From Antitrichia curtipendula (Eukaryota > Streptophyta > Bryopsida > Hypnales > Leucodontaceae): a stretch of 64,000 bases of DNA. Below are positions 47,121 to 57,379 of the stretch, piece by piece. The stretch is taken from contig OX579636.1 of the NCBI GenBank assembly GCA_951230915.1, positions 1,379,001 through 1,443,000 of the forward strand. The letters are read 5' to 3'. Position 1 is the stretch's first letter; each line of letters opens with the position of its first letter. The notes below the pieces were generated by a model. That model was not told the origin of the DNA and did no database searches. It worked only from the letters and a program-made list of their open reading frames with translations. Both the position numbers and the translations under genes were made by a program.

Positions 47121-48917
47121 CAAGTCCCAAACCTCATTCCAATGTCTAATAACCCTCAAGTATGTACATGGGGACGCTTTGGAACCAATTGTTCACAATG
47201 CCCTCCATGTACTCCCACTACAAGAAAAAGGGGGTATAAATGACTGCGGAGTCATTTGTACCACCACAAAGTGACTGCGGCATGACTGTGCCTCTCTAGT
47301 TGCACCGTGTGGCCGAGGTCAATAGAGTTCGAGTCATTCACCAGTCGTGGTCGCAATTAGGGGATGAAGATGCGATGAATACTGCACTTGCTGCGCACGT
47401 TTTCGTTGACAGTTCGTCTAATAGTTTCCGGTGATTTAGGTTATAGTCATATTCTTTGACTTTGCGTCATTGAACTGTGACTTGGAAATGACTTTTTCAT
47501 CACTGAAGGCGTCTTCGAGGGAATTCCCTGTTGCCTACGTGGATCTCGCTGTACTGACGAGTCCGTGGTTTAGGAGCGAGTCATTTGCCAGTTATGAGCA
47601 GTCGTATAGTGCCACTAGAGGTCACTTTGGAGCGCTTTTAGTGTGACTTTCTCAGGACTCACAAAGAACTTCGGAGATCTTTTGTATTGTCTTTAGAAGG
47701 AGAGTAGTCTTGTTCACATTATGAATGTACCAACATAGGCAAAATACAATAATAAGGTATAGTTTACTATGATTGCGCTTCAGATGTTCAATTATAGCAT
47801 ACTATGTGATCCTCTTTCCATTGTTTGAGATATTTTGTGCCAACTTCAGTTGCTATTGCTAGTCTGCCAAAAACAAGTATCTCTTTTGAATTTGCTATGT
47901 TTAAAAAAATCCATGATGTATTTCTCTTTGCCAACCAATCAAGCATTAGAAAATACAATTCCATCCTTGTTGTGTTGTCTATTGCTCTACAATAAGATGA
48001 GCATGCCAATCAACCAATTTGTGTCATATGAAATTAAAAATCACATGAAGAAGTCCTGCAGTTGCACATTAATTCAATCACAATGATGGACTGTTGGTCC
48101 TCCGCTAAAAAACTATTCTGGATTTTTCTCCTTCCGATTTAGATCCTATATGACCTACCAAAACCGTTCACAATTATGGACAGATTAACAAAAGAAGGAG
48201 GCCGCTGAATTAAAACAAAAGACATGAAACCACTAGTCAAGGGGAAAGGGTTACCAGAAAAAATGGGGCATGAAACAACTCGACAATGGGAATAGTTTTA
48301 AAAATTCACAAATATAATATACCATAAAGAGGATAAGGAAAAAAAGAAAGGGAAGGGAATATCATAGCTTGAGCATGAAGGCTTAGTGAAATTAAAATAA
48401 AAGAATGTAGTAGCCAAAGGGAGAAGGGAATGCTAGGATTGTGCAAAGACCAATCCTTTTAGAACGTGAAAGTCTAACACAAGGACGAAAGAGAAAACCC
48501 ATGACAAGTACGACGGTGTTCAAAGAATTCCAAAATACTCAAACAAAGAGGTTCCAATGAAGACATGGCAAGAACAAAACCACAAGGAAGGCAAAAAAAT
48601 GGGGAGGAAGATCCTTGTGACCAAGTTGGCGCAGGCAACTTGATCAAAACACTACCAACATCGGATGAACGAGCCAGAGCGGGATCCAAAAAACATAAGG
48701 CAGTTTGAGGGAAAAAAATGGGAGAGAGGGGATGAAGAAGGGTGCAACCACAAGATTACAGTTTTAATATCATAGACGACTTAGCGACAACAAAACAAAG
48801 GGAGGAAGAACAAGAGGGCATTATACCCACATAACAAATCTGAAAAGAGAGCACTCCTAGGCATAGACATCGAAGAGTACTTCAAGGAAGATTGTAGTGA
48901 GCCCTCAGTCACTTTTT

Positions 48918-49973
48918 CACTACAAAAAAACAAGGGTTTTTGCAACTACACTGTGCAACTCATTTTGTAGTTGCATAGGTCGTTTGCAACTAGGTGATAG
49001 TTTGGAGCCCACAGTTGCAGAGGACAAGTTGCACGAGTTGCAAAGCAGTTGCAAAAAATTTCAAAAATGTTTATCATTTGACAGTATACTTGAAAGTTCA
49101 TCAATGAACTTTTTTGACGTGGTTGCTTATATGGAAGTCATTTGTGTGCAACTTCTTTGCAACTAATATGCAATTGATTTGCGATTGACTTACAACTGGT
49201 TTGCGACTGGTGTGCAACTAGTTTGCGTCTTTGTAACTTGTAGATTTGAAATTTGAATTTCAAAGATTTGTAGATTCTAAATTTTAGAACTATATTTTTT
49301 TTTAGATTGCCAAATCTAGAAATATCTTAAACTTTAAATATTTATAGTTTTTTGTAGATTATAAAAATCTACAAAATATATAATATTAGAATTTCATTAT
49401 CAAAATTCATTACACAATACTGCTATAACTTACAATTCTTATATGTTCAACCTAATGGTATTCTTGACAATTGATGTGGGACAATTAATAAAAGACTTAA
49501 TAGTAGTTGCATTTTAGTTGTTTTTTAGTTGCATGCTAGTTTTTTCAAGTTAAAGTCTAGTTGTTTTTAAGTCAAACACTAGTCAAATTGTAATTGCAAT
49601 GTAGTTGTAGTCTAGTTGCACTATAGTTGCAATCCAATTGCAGTTCAGTTGCAATCTAGTTGCATTCTAGTTCAATTGCTATCAAATTTAAATTACATGC
49701 AATTGTAGATAGACACATTGGACTCTACAGAACATAAAATTGTCTACATCGACAATTGTGATGAAGATTGGATGTAAAGTACCTCACATCAACTCTTTTG
49801 TTACATTCCCGTATGCATAACTACATGTTGCGACTACTTTGCAACTATTTTGCAACTATAGTGTAACTATATCAAAGTTGGTGCAAATATAAAGGATTGT
49901 AGTTGCAGCGCAGTTGCATAGGACATGTAGTTGCATTTCAGTCGGTTGTAGCGGACACGTTTTTCTTCTAGTA
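48918..49973. mobile_element. CACTA element, 1.06 kb, TSD TTT, dense TAGTTGCA subterminal repeats
   Basis: Starts CACTACAAAAAAACAAGGG and ends CACGTTTTTCTTCTAGTA, flanked by TTT (48915-48917, 49974-49976). TTGCAACTA / TAGTTGCA and variants recur many times in both subterminal regions (about 48950-49210 and 49500-49680, again 49820-49945), facing inward from each end. The middle is AT-rich. No coding content. Confidence 0.85.
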
Positions 49974-50070
49974 TTTGTTACTTCCAACCGCTATGCGACT
50001 TCCATCATTCACCTTATAACTGTAAAATGACTTCTTGGAGTTATATAAAAGTCATTCCTTACAACTTTCA

Positions 50071-50236
50071 CACTAGAAGAAACCCGTGTTCTTTCTGACG
50101 TCCAAAAACTAGACGTCAAATTTTTTGGACATCAAACATAACATTAGGATGTTAGTTTTGACTTCAAAAAATTTGACGTCAAAAAATTTGACGTCCAGTT
50201 TTTGGACGTCAAAAAAAACACAGGCTTCTTCTAGTG
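50071..50236. mobile_element. Mini-CACTA (166 bp), TSD TCA
   Basis: CACTAGAAGAAACCCGTGTT at the left, AACACAGGCTTCTTCTAGTG (with A-run) at the right, and TCA on both sides (50068-50070, 50237-50239). The inside is built from repeated GACGTCCAAAAA / TTTTTGGACGTC blocks, giving a fold-back. Same terminus family as 56843-57059. Confidence 0.92.
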
Positions 50237-51449
50237 TCAACTTCTATGCAACTACCACAAGTCTGATGAAAAATTAGTGACTTTTATTCTGCTAGTAGTT
50301 GTGACTTACTGTAATTCACCGTGACGATAGTACTAGTCATTTAATAATGAATACCTATGTCTATGCATACTATAGAACAAAAACTCCTTTTCATTCATTG
50401 CCCTTTCTTCAACAATATTCAAGCCCGATCATGGGAAGATTGTGCAGCTGGAAGTTGTCAATTCCCGCATTAGTCTACTATAATGACCATCGTTAGCTAT
50501 TAATGCTTAGCCACCAAAATTTCCTCCTTGTTCATGAAAACCAGCCCCCCTCATTTTCCCTAGCATTATAAATACAAACCTAGTTCCATATGAGTTCTTT
50601 CGGACGTGTGTTGTGGCAGGAAAGTAATCCAGGGCAAAGAGGATGGAGACGACTCTAAGGTGACTCCAAGGCCCGCTTGTAGCTACAACTGTCGGTCCTC
50701 TAGTCCTCTATGCAGTCGGCGGTGCCTTCTCTCAAAAGACCTTGGTGGAGGCAACATGAATCAAGAGTTGGATTGAAGAGAATAGAGAATCCACCACCAG
50801 AGAAGCCCGAATACGAAATGTAGAGAGACAAAAATATAGCAATCATGAAAGCAGCAATGCAGCCTGCACTTCAAGCACAAAGTGAATTGTAAATATAGCT
50901 ACACCTTGTGTGTCCTGATCCTTGCTACAATTACAATGGTATTGTATGGGCGATGTAGGACCTAAGCAACATGACAGTGACATTATGTGTTTAGAAGCCA
51001 TTCTTGGACTTTGCAAGACATGCTATAGGGTCACAGAAGAGGAAAGCCCATCCTCGTGTGTGTTTTCTGTTGAGTCGAAATGCTATTTGTCTTTGCAATG
51101 TTCCTTGCATCTTCTTTTGTGGCGGCATGGTAGTTTTTTTTTGTCCCCGTATATATTTCTTGCACTACCTCCCACGTCAGCGCCTCAGTAGTTGTCTTGC
51201 TGTTGTGGTACAATTGCGTTGTGGGACTTGCAACTCCCTAGCGACTGTTTTACAATCATTCTTCAGTCGCGTGGAAGTTCACCTACAATTAATGCAGGAT
51301 GGTATGGGGATATGGAGCGCCTATTCCCGAGAAAGGGCCACATGGACCCTATTCCCGCAGTCACCTTTGAAACCCTCCTCCTTCTCAGTTCAAAACACCA
51401 CCCCGCATGCATTCTCCCTCTTTTTGTGCCTTGAGTGGTATGGAGTTTT

Positions 51450-52370
51450 TGAGTGCTAGTCGCGGTAGTTGTTATAGTTCTATCGACTAGTTGTGCTAGG
51501 GTTTTAGTAGGTTGTCCCTCTGCGAATTTTGCATCGCAAGGAAAACCTTCATGCAAAGCAGAAGACTACAGAGGAGTGGAGTGGAGAGGAGGGAAAGCCC
51601 ATGCAACTAAGGCAATTGAAGTGGGGCCTTTGAGATGCAGAGGGAGGAAGGAATGGAGCTCTAGAGTGTCGGGAAGACGTGTCCGTTTTGCAAACGAAAT
51701 GAGCATGGATTCCTCCTCCGAGGCAACGAAGTCCAGTGACGAGGCCATTGCCAAAGGTATAATGAATTTATCAATCGTTGTTCCCACGTGCAGCAGCAGG
51801 CCACCTTGAAGGCAATTGCGGCAAGTAATTTGGCCTCTCGTTTCTGTGAATTGGCATTAGGTTTTCGTTTTGAAATGTTGTTATCTCCATCTTTTTGTAA
51901 GTCATTAAGCTTTGCATTTTGTGGTTTAGCTTGGTTTGCCAATTAATGTGGGGAGCTTTGTGGCCACTTCATTGGGTGAGGATGTGGCCACATTCTGAGT
52001 GCGGTAACCTGAAACCGCTAACTAAACTAGTCATTTCTTTTGCGTGACTACTGCAGCTAATTTAGAGGTTGACTAGAGCGGTGAGGAAGTGTCGTTGGAG
52101 GACAAGGAGCCCACTCTCAACTTGTTTACTTCCCAGCCTAAACCATCTGACGTGTTTTTTGCTGCAATTTAGAATTGGTAATGAAGTGTTTCTTTTCAAC
52201 CCTTGGGCTCCTCGTCACAAAGTAGGAAATGGCAAAGTCAACAGATTACCCATTCAAGAGCAGTTCCACTTCAAGGACGTTCCCAAGCCGTGGCTGAAGG
52301 TCAACCTAACGGAGATTTTCCAAGGAGAAGTGGCGCTCATGTTTCCTGCACCAAACCCCAACATGTAGAA
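51450..52370 (+). other. GC-richer, gene-like segment inside the CACTA element
   Basis: An open frame at 51453-51809 ends in an exon-like DSSSEATKSSDEAIAK followed by a GTATAATG donor-like site at 51756; another at about 52150-52368 reads RIGNEVFLFNPWAPRHKVGN and EIFQGEVALMFPAPNPNM. I recognise neither. They could be host exons captured by the element or remnants of its own genes. Confidence 0.3.
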
Positions 52371-53552
52371 AGTTGAAGATGTAAAGGGGAGCTCTCTAGT
52401 GTGGCACGACAAGTACGTTAAGTTCACTACCTGAAGGCATGTTGGTGCTGAATGCAGCTAAATGACGGAGAGGTTGTAGTTCAGTCAATTCAGTGTGAAG
52501 AGCAAGTAGAACTTATGTGGACACCTTTTGTAAGTGCAGAGCGCCATTAGGTTGCTTTTTTTTTGTGGAAATGCATAACTTTCATTTTGGCTTCAATAGT
52601 GTTTTGAGAAATGCATTGCGTGGTAACTAATTGCAAACATGAGTGTCCAGCATTTGGTGCGGACTGCGGAACGCAATAAGTCCGGGTGTGCAATCCTATT
52701 CCATACATTTAAGTGGGTCGGTATGAGGTCGGCCATGATGGTATTCCAAGGCCTATATGATTTGTAGTAAGGTTTTGCCGGAAAACATTTGAAATTGTTG
52801 TTATAGGAACAACAATGATGATACAAGTGCGCCACTTCACTATGACTACGCATAATTGTGAATGACTAGTCTGGAACATGAACCAAAAGAATCACACAAC
52901 TGCAGAGTGACTTTTGCATTTTTCTAGTGTCCCACAATCCCATCTATGCACTATCATGTAATTGTTAAATTATTTGAAAAACACCATTCACATTATTGTA
53001 CTCATTTGCAATGACTCTCTTACAACTAGATAATGACTTCAAATAATCTCCATGAGTCATTTTACACAACTACGCGACGACTCCATTGCAACTGTGGCAT
53101 GACTAAATTCCGAATCGTCATTCACAATCTATGTCAGATTTTTGAGGGGTCCGCCCCAACTAGTAAATGACTTCCATATGGCTGGACACGTGGACGTCCA
53201 TGTTAGATGTTTCCGGGTCCGATGCAACTTGGAAATGACTTACGTATGACTAGACATGTGGATGTGCACTTTTCAAATAGGACTTTTTCATCCATCGCCC
53301 ACCCAGAAAGAAAAAGATGGTGATATTAGTTTTTATGCACATTTCAGGTCTGGTAGATTTTAACTCAATGAGAATGACAGTTTCACAACTGCACTAGTCA
53401 TAGTCATTTTATAGTTACAAATTCGGTAAATGACTCCTAGAAGTCGTGTAACAGTTATTTATCACAGTCATTTATACCCCCAATTTCTTGTAGTATCCTC
53501 AAGGGAAGAGAGAATCCAAAACTCACAATGAATGTGTTGAAAACAACAACTT

Positions 53553-53670
53553 CAAATTCCAAACCTCATTTCAAGGTCTACACTTCAAGTATGTACATGG
53601 GGATGCTTTGGAACCAATTTTTTTCAATGCACCCCATATACTCTTCAAAGGAAGAGAGAATCCAAAACTC
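53553..53670 (+). repeat. Second unit of a host tandem duplication (empty site for the CACTA element)
   Basis: This unit (CCAAACCTCATTTCAAGG .. CAAGTATGTACATGGGGATG .. ATACTCTTCAAAGGAAGAGA) matches 47121-47215 joined to 53496-53530, i.e. the sequence on both sides of the CACTA insertion. Confidence 0.85.
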
Positions 53671-53699
53671 ATAAGAAGGAAATAATATTCACATAAAAA

Positions 53700-55430
53700 T
53701 TTGAGATTATATAAGAATTTATAAGAACAAAGTTTATGGAACTAGCGCCACAACTTTACATGAAAACTATTGATGAAGCATTGGAGGTAGGTGTTCATTT
53801 ATTAGGTCAAACTGAATTTGCAAATTTAATATAAAGAGATGTTGGATTTTCTAGTAATCCCATCTATACAATCAATGATTTCAGTAATACCTTCTATGAG
53901 AATTGAGAATAAAGATCCTATGCTTATGGAATCTGGACACCTACAATTGCACATAATAAAGGATTAGCAAAAGAAAATGATGGATTTCTTTGTAAATGTC
54001 ATCTACTACATCCAAGTAACTAATTATACATTGACTTTGTACAATGTGATGGAGTAGTCGAAGTAATTTGGTGAACAAAGTCAGACTTCCATGCTACTTT
54101 GCTTTCAACAACAACAAGATTTACTCTTGTTGGGACCTCTGCCAAAACACTCAAAACTTTAGTATACAAAATAAAGTCATTGATCAAAAGCCAAAGAATT
54201 AGAAAAAATGTGAATCCATTAATATATGGATTTAAAAAAATTATAAACCAGAAGAAGCAAAAAATACATTTGAAAAGATAAAATGCTATAGTATTTAATA
54301 AAATTTCTTAATGGAATTTCCACTTAAAATATAAAATGGTTTACCAATTTGTTGCCCTCTTTGAATAAAGTAAAACTCCCCTTTTGAATTTCATGATATT
54401 GCTTCTAAAATATATTGCTTTCAAACTTTCACATGAACTTTGTCCATGGCATGAATAAAATGTTTGCATATTTATATATGGAAATTCACAAAACGTATGT
54501 TTTAAATTTTTTTCCAATGGATCTTGCAATTAATGGAGCTTAGGATCTTGAAACATATATTCCTATTTATTAGGAAAAGCACATAGAAGAATACAATGTA
54601 CTTGCTTTGAAAATGGATTTGAATTGATTTTGGGTTTAGGATAACACATTACTAAGGGGATTAAAAAAAATACTTTAAAAAAAATACTATACATTTATTT
54701 TTCAATATTTATAGGTTATTTAATTTAATTATAAATCCTTATATAATCTCAAAATCTTATAACCATAATAAATATATATATATATATATATATAGTAAGG
54801 TTTATTTTATTTTATTATAAATTTTTATGTAATGGTTGTATATTTTTAGATATATATTGTAAGATGGAGCTCAATGGCTGCAAGCAACTTTGGCAAGGCT
54901 ACAAAATAGAGAATTGGAAAAAAACCAATAGACTACGTAGACTTAATGTCGATCATTCACATACAACATGAATCAAAGTAGCCGGTGAAAGCAGGCTCTT
55001 TCTTGTTCGCAAAAAAAAAGTTTGAAGTATAATGTTCACTAGCTAATCACAGAGCACAATATCGCCTCTACCTCCCACCCTAAACCAAATTTGTTGCTCA
55101 ACTGAGCAAAAATCAACAACAATTGCCCATGAGCTTCTGGATTACAGTTGGAGTGTCCACTGTGACACTTAGTATACCCACAAAATGCTTCAAGGAACTC
55201 AAAGTAAAATGAGATTGACTCCACTGTTCAAACGGCAAGTTCAACTATCTCTAGATCATGTCTAGAGATAGCACCTTGTAGCAACCACCACGACAATGCA
55301 AGATTCATGGTACCTCACTGAATCTTCAAACACCAAATCATTCATTGACATCTAGGACATGTTACCTTTAGCATCCACTTTGTCTAGATATGGACCTTCA
55401 CAAAATTGTGATCAGCATAAATATAAGCAC
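53700..55430. other. AT-rich intergenic DNA
   Basis: No gene recognised; the (TA)n tract at 54771-54794 is the only clear feature. The 3' end of the piggyBac-derived element must lie somewhere here or just beyond, but I could not place its TTAA. Confidence 0.4.
54771..54794. repeat. (TA)n microsatellite
   Basis: Uninterrupted TA dinucleotides in AT-rich sequence. Confidence 0.9.
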
Positions 55431-55439
55431 TCGAACATG

Positions 55440-57299
55440 TGTTGCATCGAAAACAAGTCTTGCTCTTATACACGATGCATCTACGCCATAGGCTAGGCCA
55501 CTAGTTGTTGAAGTAGATGGCCCATTGGTGGCGGAGGCACTTCATCTTGCTTGTGCATGGTGGATCCAGCCAAAGAGCATTTAATGAATCCACTACCTCC
55601 ATGTGATAGGCTAGTTGGCGGCAATATACTCCGGTTCCTCCCGAGTCAGATGGTCATGCTTGAGTAACCCCCATGAATTGTTGAGCTAGTTGTCTATAAT
55701 GAAGAAAAGGTATTTGTGCCACCACTTTAGCAAATGGAATTGAACACTATAATTTGTGCGCATCTAGACTTCCACATCAATGCCATGTTTGTTTGGTACT
55801 CCACTTGTTGTGGAATGGACTTAATGGCTTCTTAAATATCATTCACCCATTGCATGGAGCGTGCACCTTTAGCCACATGATCAACGGACATAGACAAAAT
55901 GTAAACCAATTTCAAATCGTATCAATATGTTGCCGCAATTTGGCGTTGGGCATGCACCCTCGACATCAACGTCCATCGTGGATGGTCACCCCTCTTGTAC
56001 TTTAGAAACAAGGATGGTAATCTGATGCGGTTTTCCTTGAAGGTCTATGTCACCCATATGCTACTCCGGTATAAGTTCTAAAAGAACTTGGGTGATATAA
56101 AGAAGTTATCACAAACTATAGTGTGGCTAGCATTGTCCAATCCAACAATGAATTCATGCACCATCCGCTCGTCCTGTCTAGAATCTAAAATGCTTGAAGC
56201 TCCAACATATAGTATGAGGTTGAATATATACCTTGATGGATTGCAAACGATTGCAAAGAATTTGAAACCATACTTCGTTGGCTTAGTAGGCATGTATTGT
56301 CTAAACCCTGAATAATGCTCACAATGTGCAACCATGATTTCATCACATGTGACAAACTTCTCTAGGTTATACAATGCTCGACTCTTGGTCACAAATTCAT
56401 CTATAACCTACCTCACCTTAGGTAGCTTGCCATACTAAAGGGATTCCTTGTCACTCATTATCGTCTCATTATTCATCAAATGTAGACACTATAATAACTA
56501 TTAAAACCGGTTTCATATAAATACACGGGATATCAACACATATTGGAAAAAATCTTTATGCTTCTAGCAATCCTTTATAGTAGGCAAAAGCTTTATACCC
56601 ATAAGAATCGTCACTCCAAGATGGCATGGATTTTAAAGATGACATGTTGGCATCTAAAGAGGGCCACTGTTTGTGGTTTGAGAGTGTCATGTACTTGCCT
56701 AAGTTGCATATAGGTTTGTTCGTTCAACAATTTTCTCTACTATCCTATTGTCACAGAACAAATCAAAGAATTGGATTAGAGGTGGTTTCTTCCGACTTAT
56801 TCTAGACTTTGGGCCAAGATGAGGGCCACGGAAAGGTTGGCGCACTAGAAGAAACCCATGTTTTTTTTTATATGCCTAGTATTTTTATGCCGGATTTTTT
56901 TGGACATCTATTTTGACATCTAGCTATTTTTATGTCAACAATAATATCCAATGAACATCATAAACAACATAAAAACAGCTAGATGTCAAAATAGATGTCC
57001 AAAAAAATCCGTCATAAAAATACTGGGTTTGTCAAAAAAAACATGGATTTTTTTTAGTGGCGATTTTCTAATAGAGTTGTCTCATAGCTCTACCAATACC
57101 TATCATGGTATCTAGCATGGAAATCTAAGTCGTCCAAGTCCCCGTTCCCTTCATAACACCCAACTTTGTGAATTAGATTGATACTTCCGCTCTCTAATTG
57201 GGACTGGGAATCAAAGTAATCCAACAAAGAAGCGTCACCTACAAAATCTTGCCAAATTATCTTCCAATCTAATTCCAAGCTTGAGGTGGTATCAGTCAT
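55440..57299 (-). pseudogene. Degenerate piggyBac-type (DDE_Tnp_1_7) transposase
   Basis: Read on the minus strand. An N-terminal acidic segment opens with ATG at 57299 (210 bp, to 57090). After a mini-CACTA insertion (56843-57059) comes a stretch with PPLIQFFDLFCDNRIVEK and ERTNLYA (about 56690-56780), the diagnostic family start block. The core at 56392-56078 has VTCDEIMVAHCEH, FRQYMPTKPTKYG and TIVCDNFF, carrying the first two catalytic Asp. Next are TFKENRIRLPSL (about 56030) and, after a frame shift, GIDVEV then YSVQFHLLKWWHKYLFFIID (about 55790-55690), giving the third Asp and the KWW motif. A Cys-rich tail (KTCFRCNTC, about 55460) fits the C-terminal zinc ribbon. In-frame stops and frame shifts show it is dead. 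Family identity is strong; ends and TTAA borders are not located. Confidence 0.82.
56843..57059. mobile_element. Mini-CACTA (217 bp) inserted in the piggyBac relic, TSD GCG
   Basis: Starts CACTAGAAGAAACCCATG and ends with CATGGATTTTTTTTAGTG; GCG occurs on both sides (56840-56842 and 57060-57062). The inside is a long fold-back: a TGGACATCTATTTTGACATC arm and its complement on the other side. It shares its terminus with the element at 50071-50236. It splits the transposase between its N-terminal segment and the QPFRGPHLGP block, so it inserted later. Confidence 0.9.
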
Positions 57300-57379
57300 A
57301 CTTTGAAGCTAGTGCTCCGCTAGCTGGTCTGCATTGGAGACTTTACCTTCACTGGCGTGCTTCACTTGGCCCCCGACAT

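Larger units (their letters stand above)
47216..53495. mobile_element. CACTA (En/Spm-type) element, 6.28 kb, TSD TCC
   Basis: Left terminus CACTACAAGAAAAAGGGGGT then ATAAATGACT; right AGTCATTTATACCCCCAATTTCTTGTAGTA, its inverse except at a few bases, including the last (G to A). TCC flanks both sides (47213-47215, 53496-53498). Subterminal regions repeat ATGACT/AGTCAT motifs. The flank is one unit of a host tandem duplication whose other unit (53553-53670) lacks the insertion and gives the empty site. Contains two smaller CACTA elements. No transposase domain recognised. Confidence 0.9.

Noticed and set aside
52900..52935. TTTTTCTAGTG|TCC resembling a further CACTA right end inside the 6.3-kb element
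   Set aside because: No matching CACTAGAAAAA left end with a TCC flank was found.
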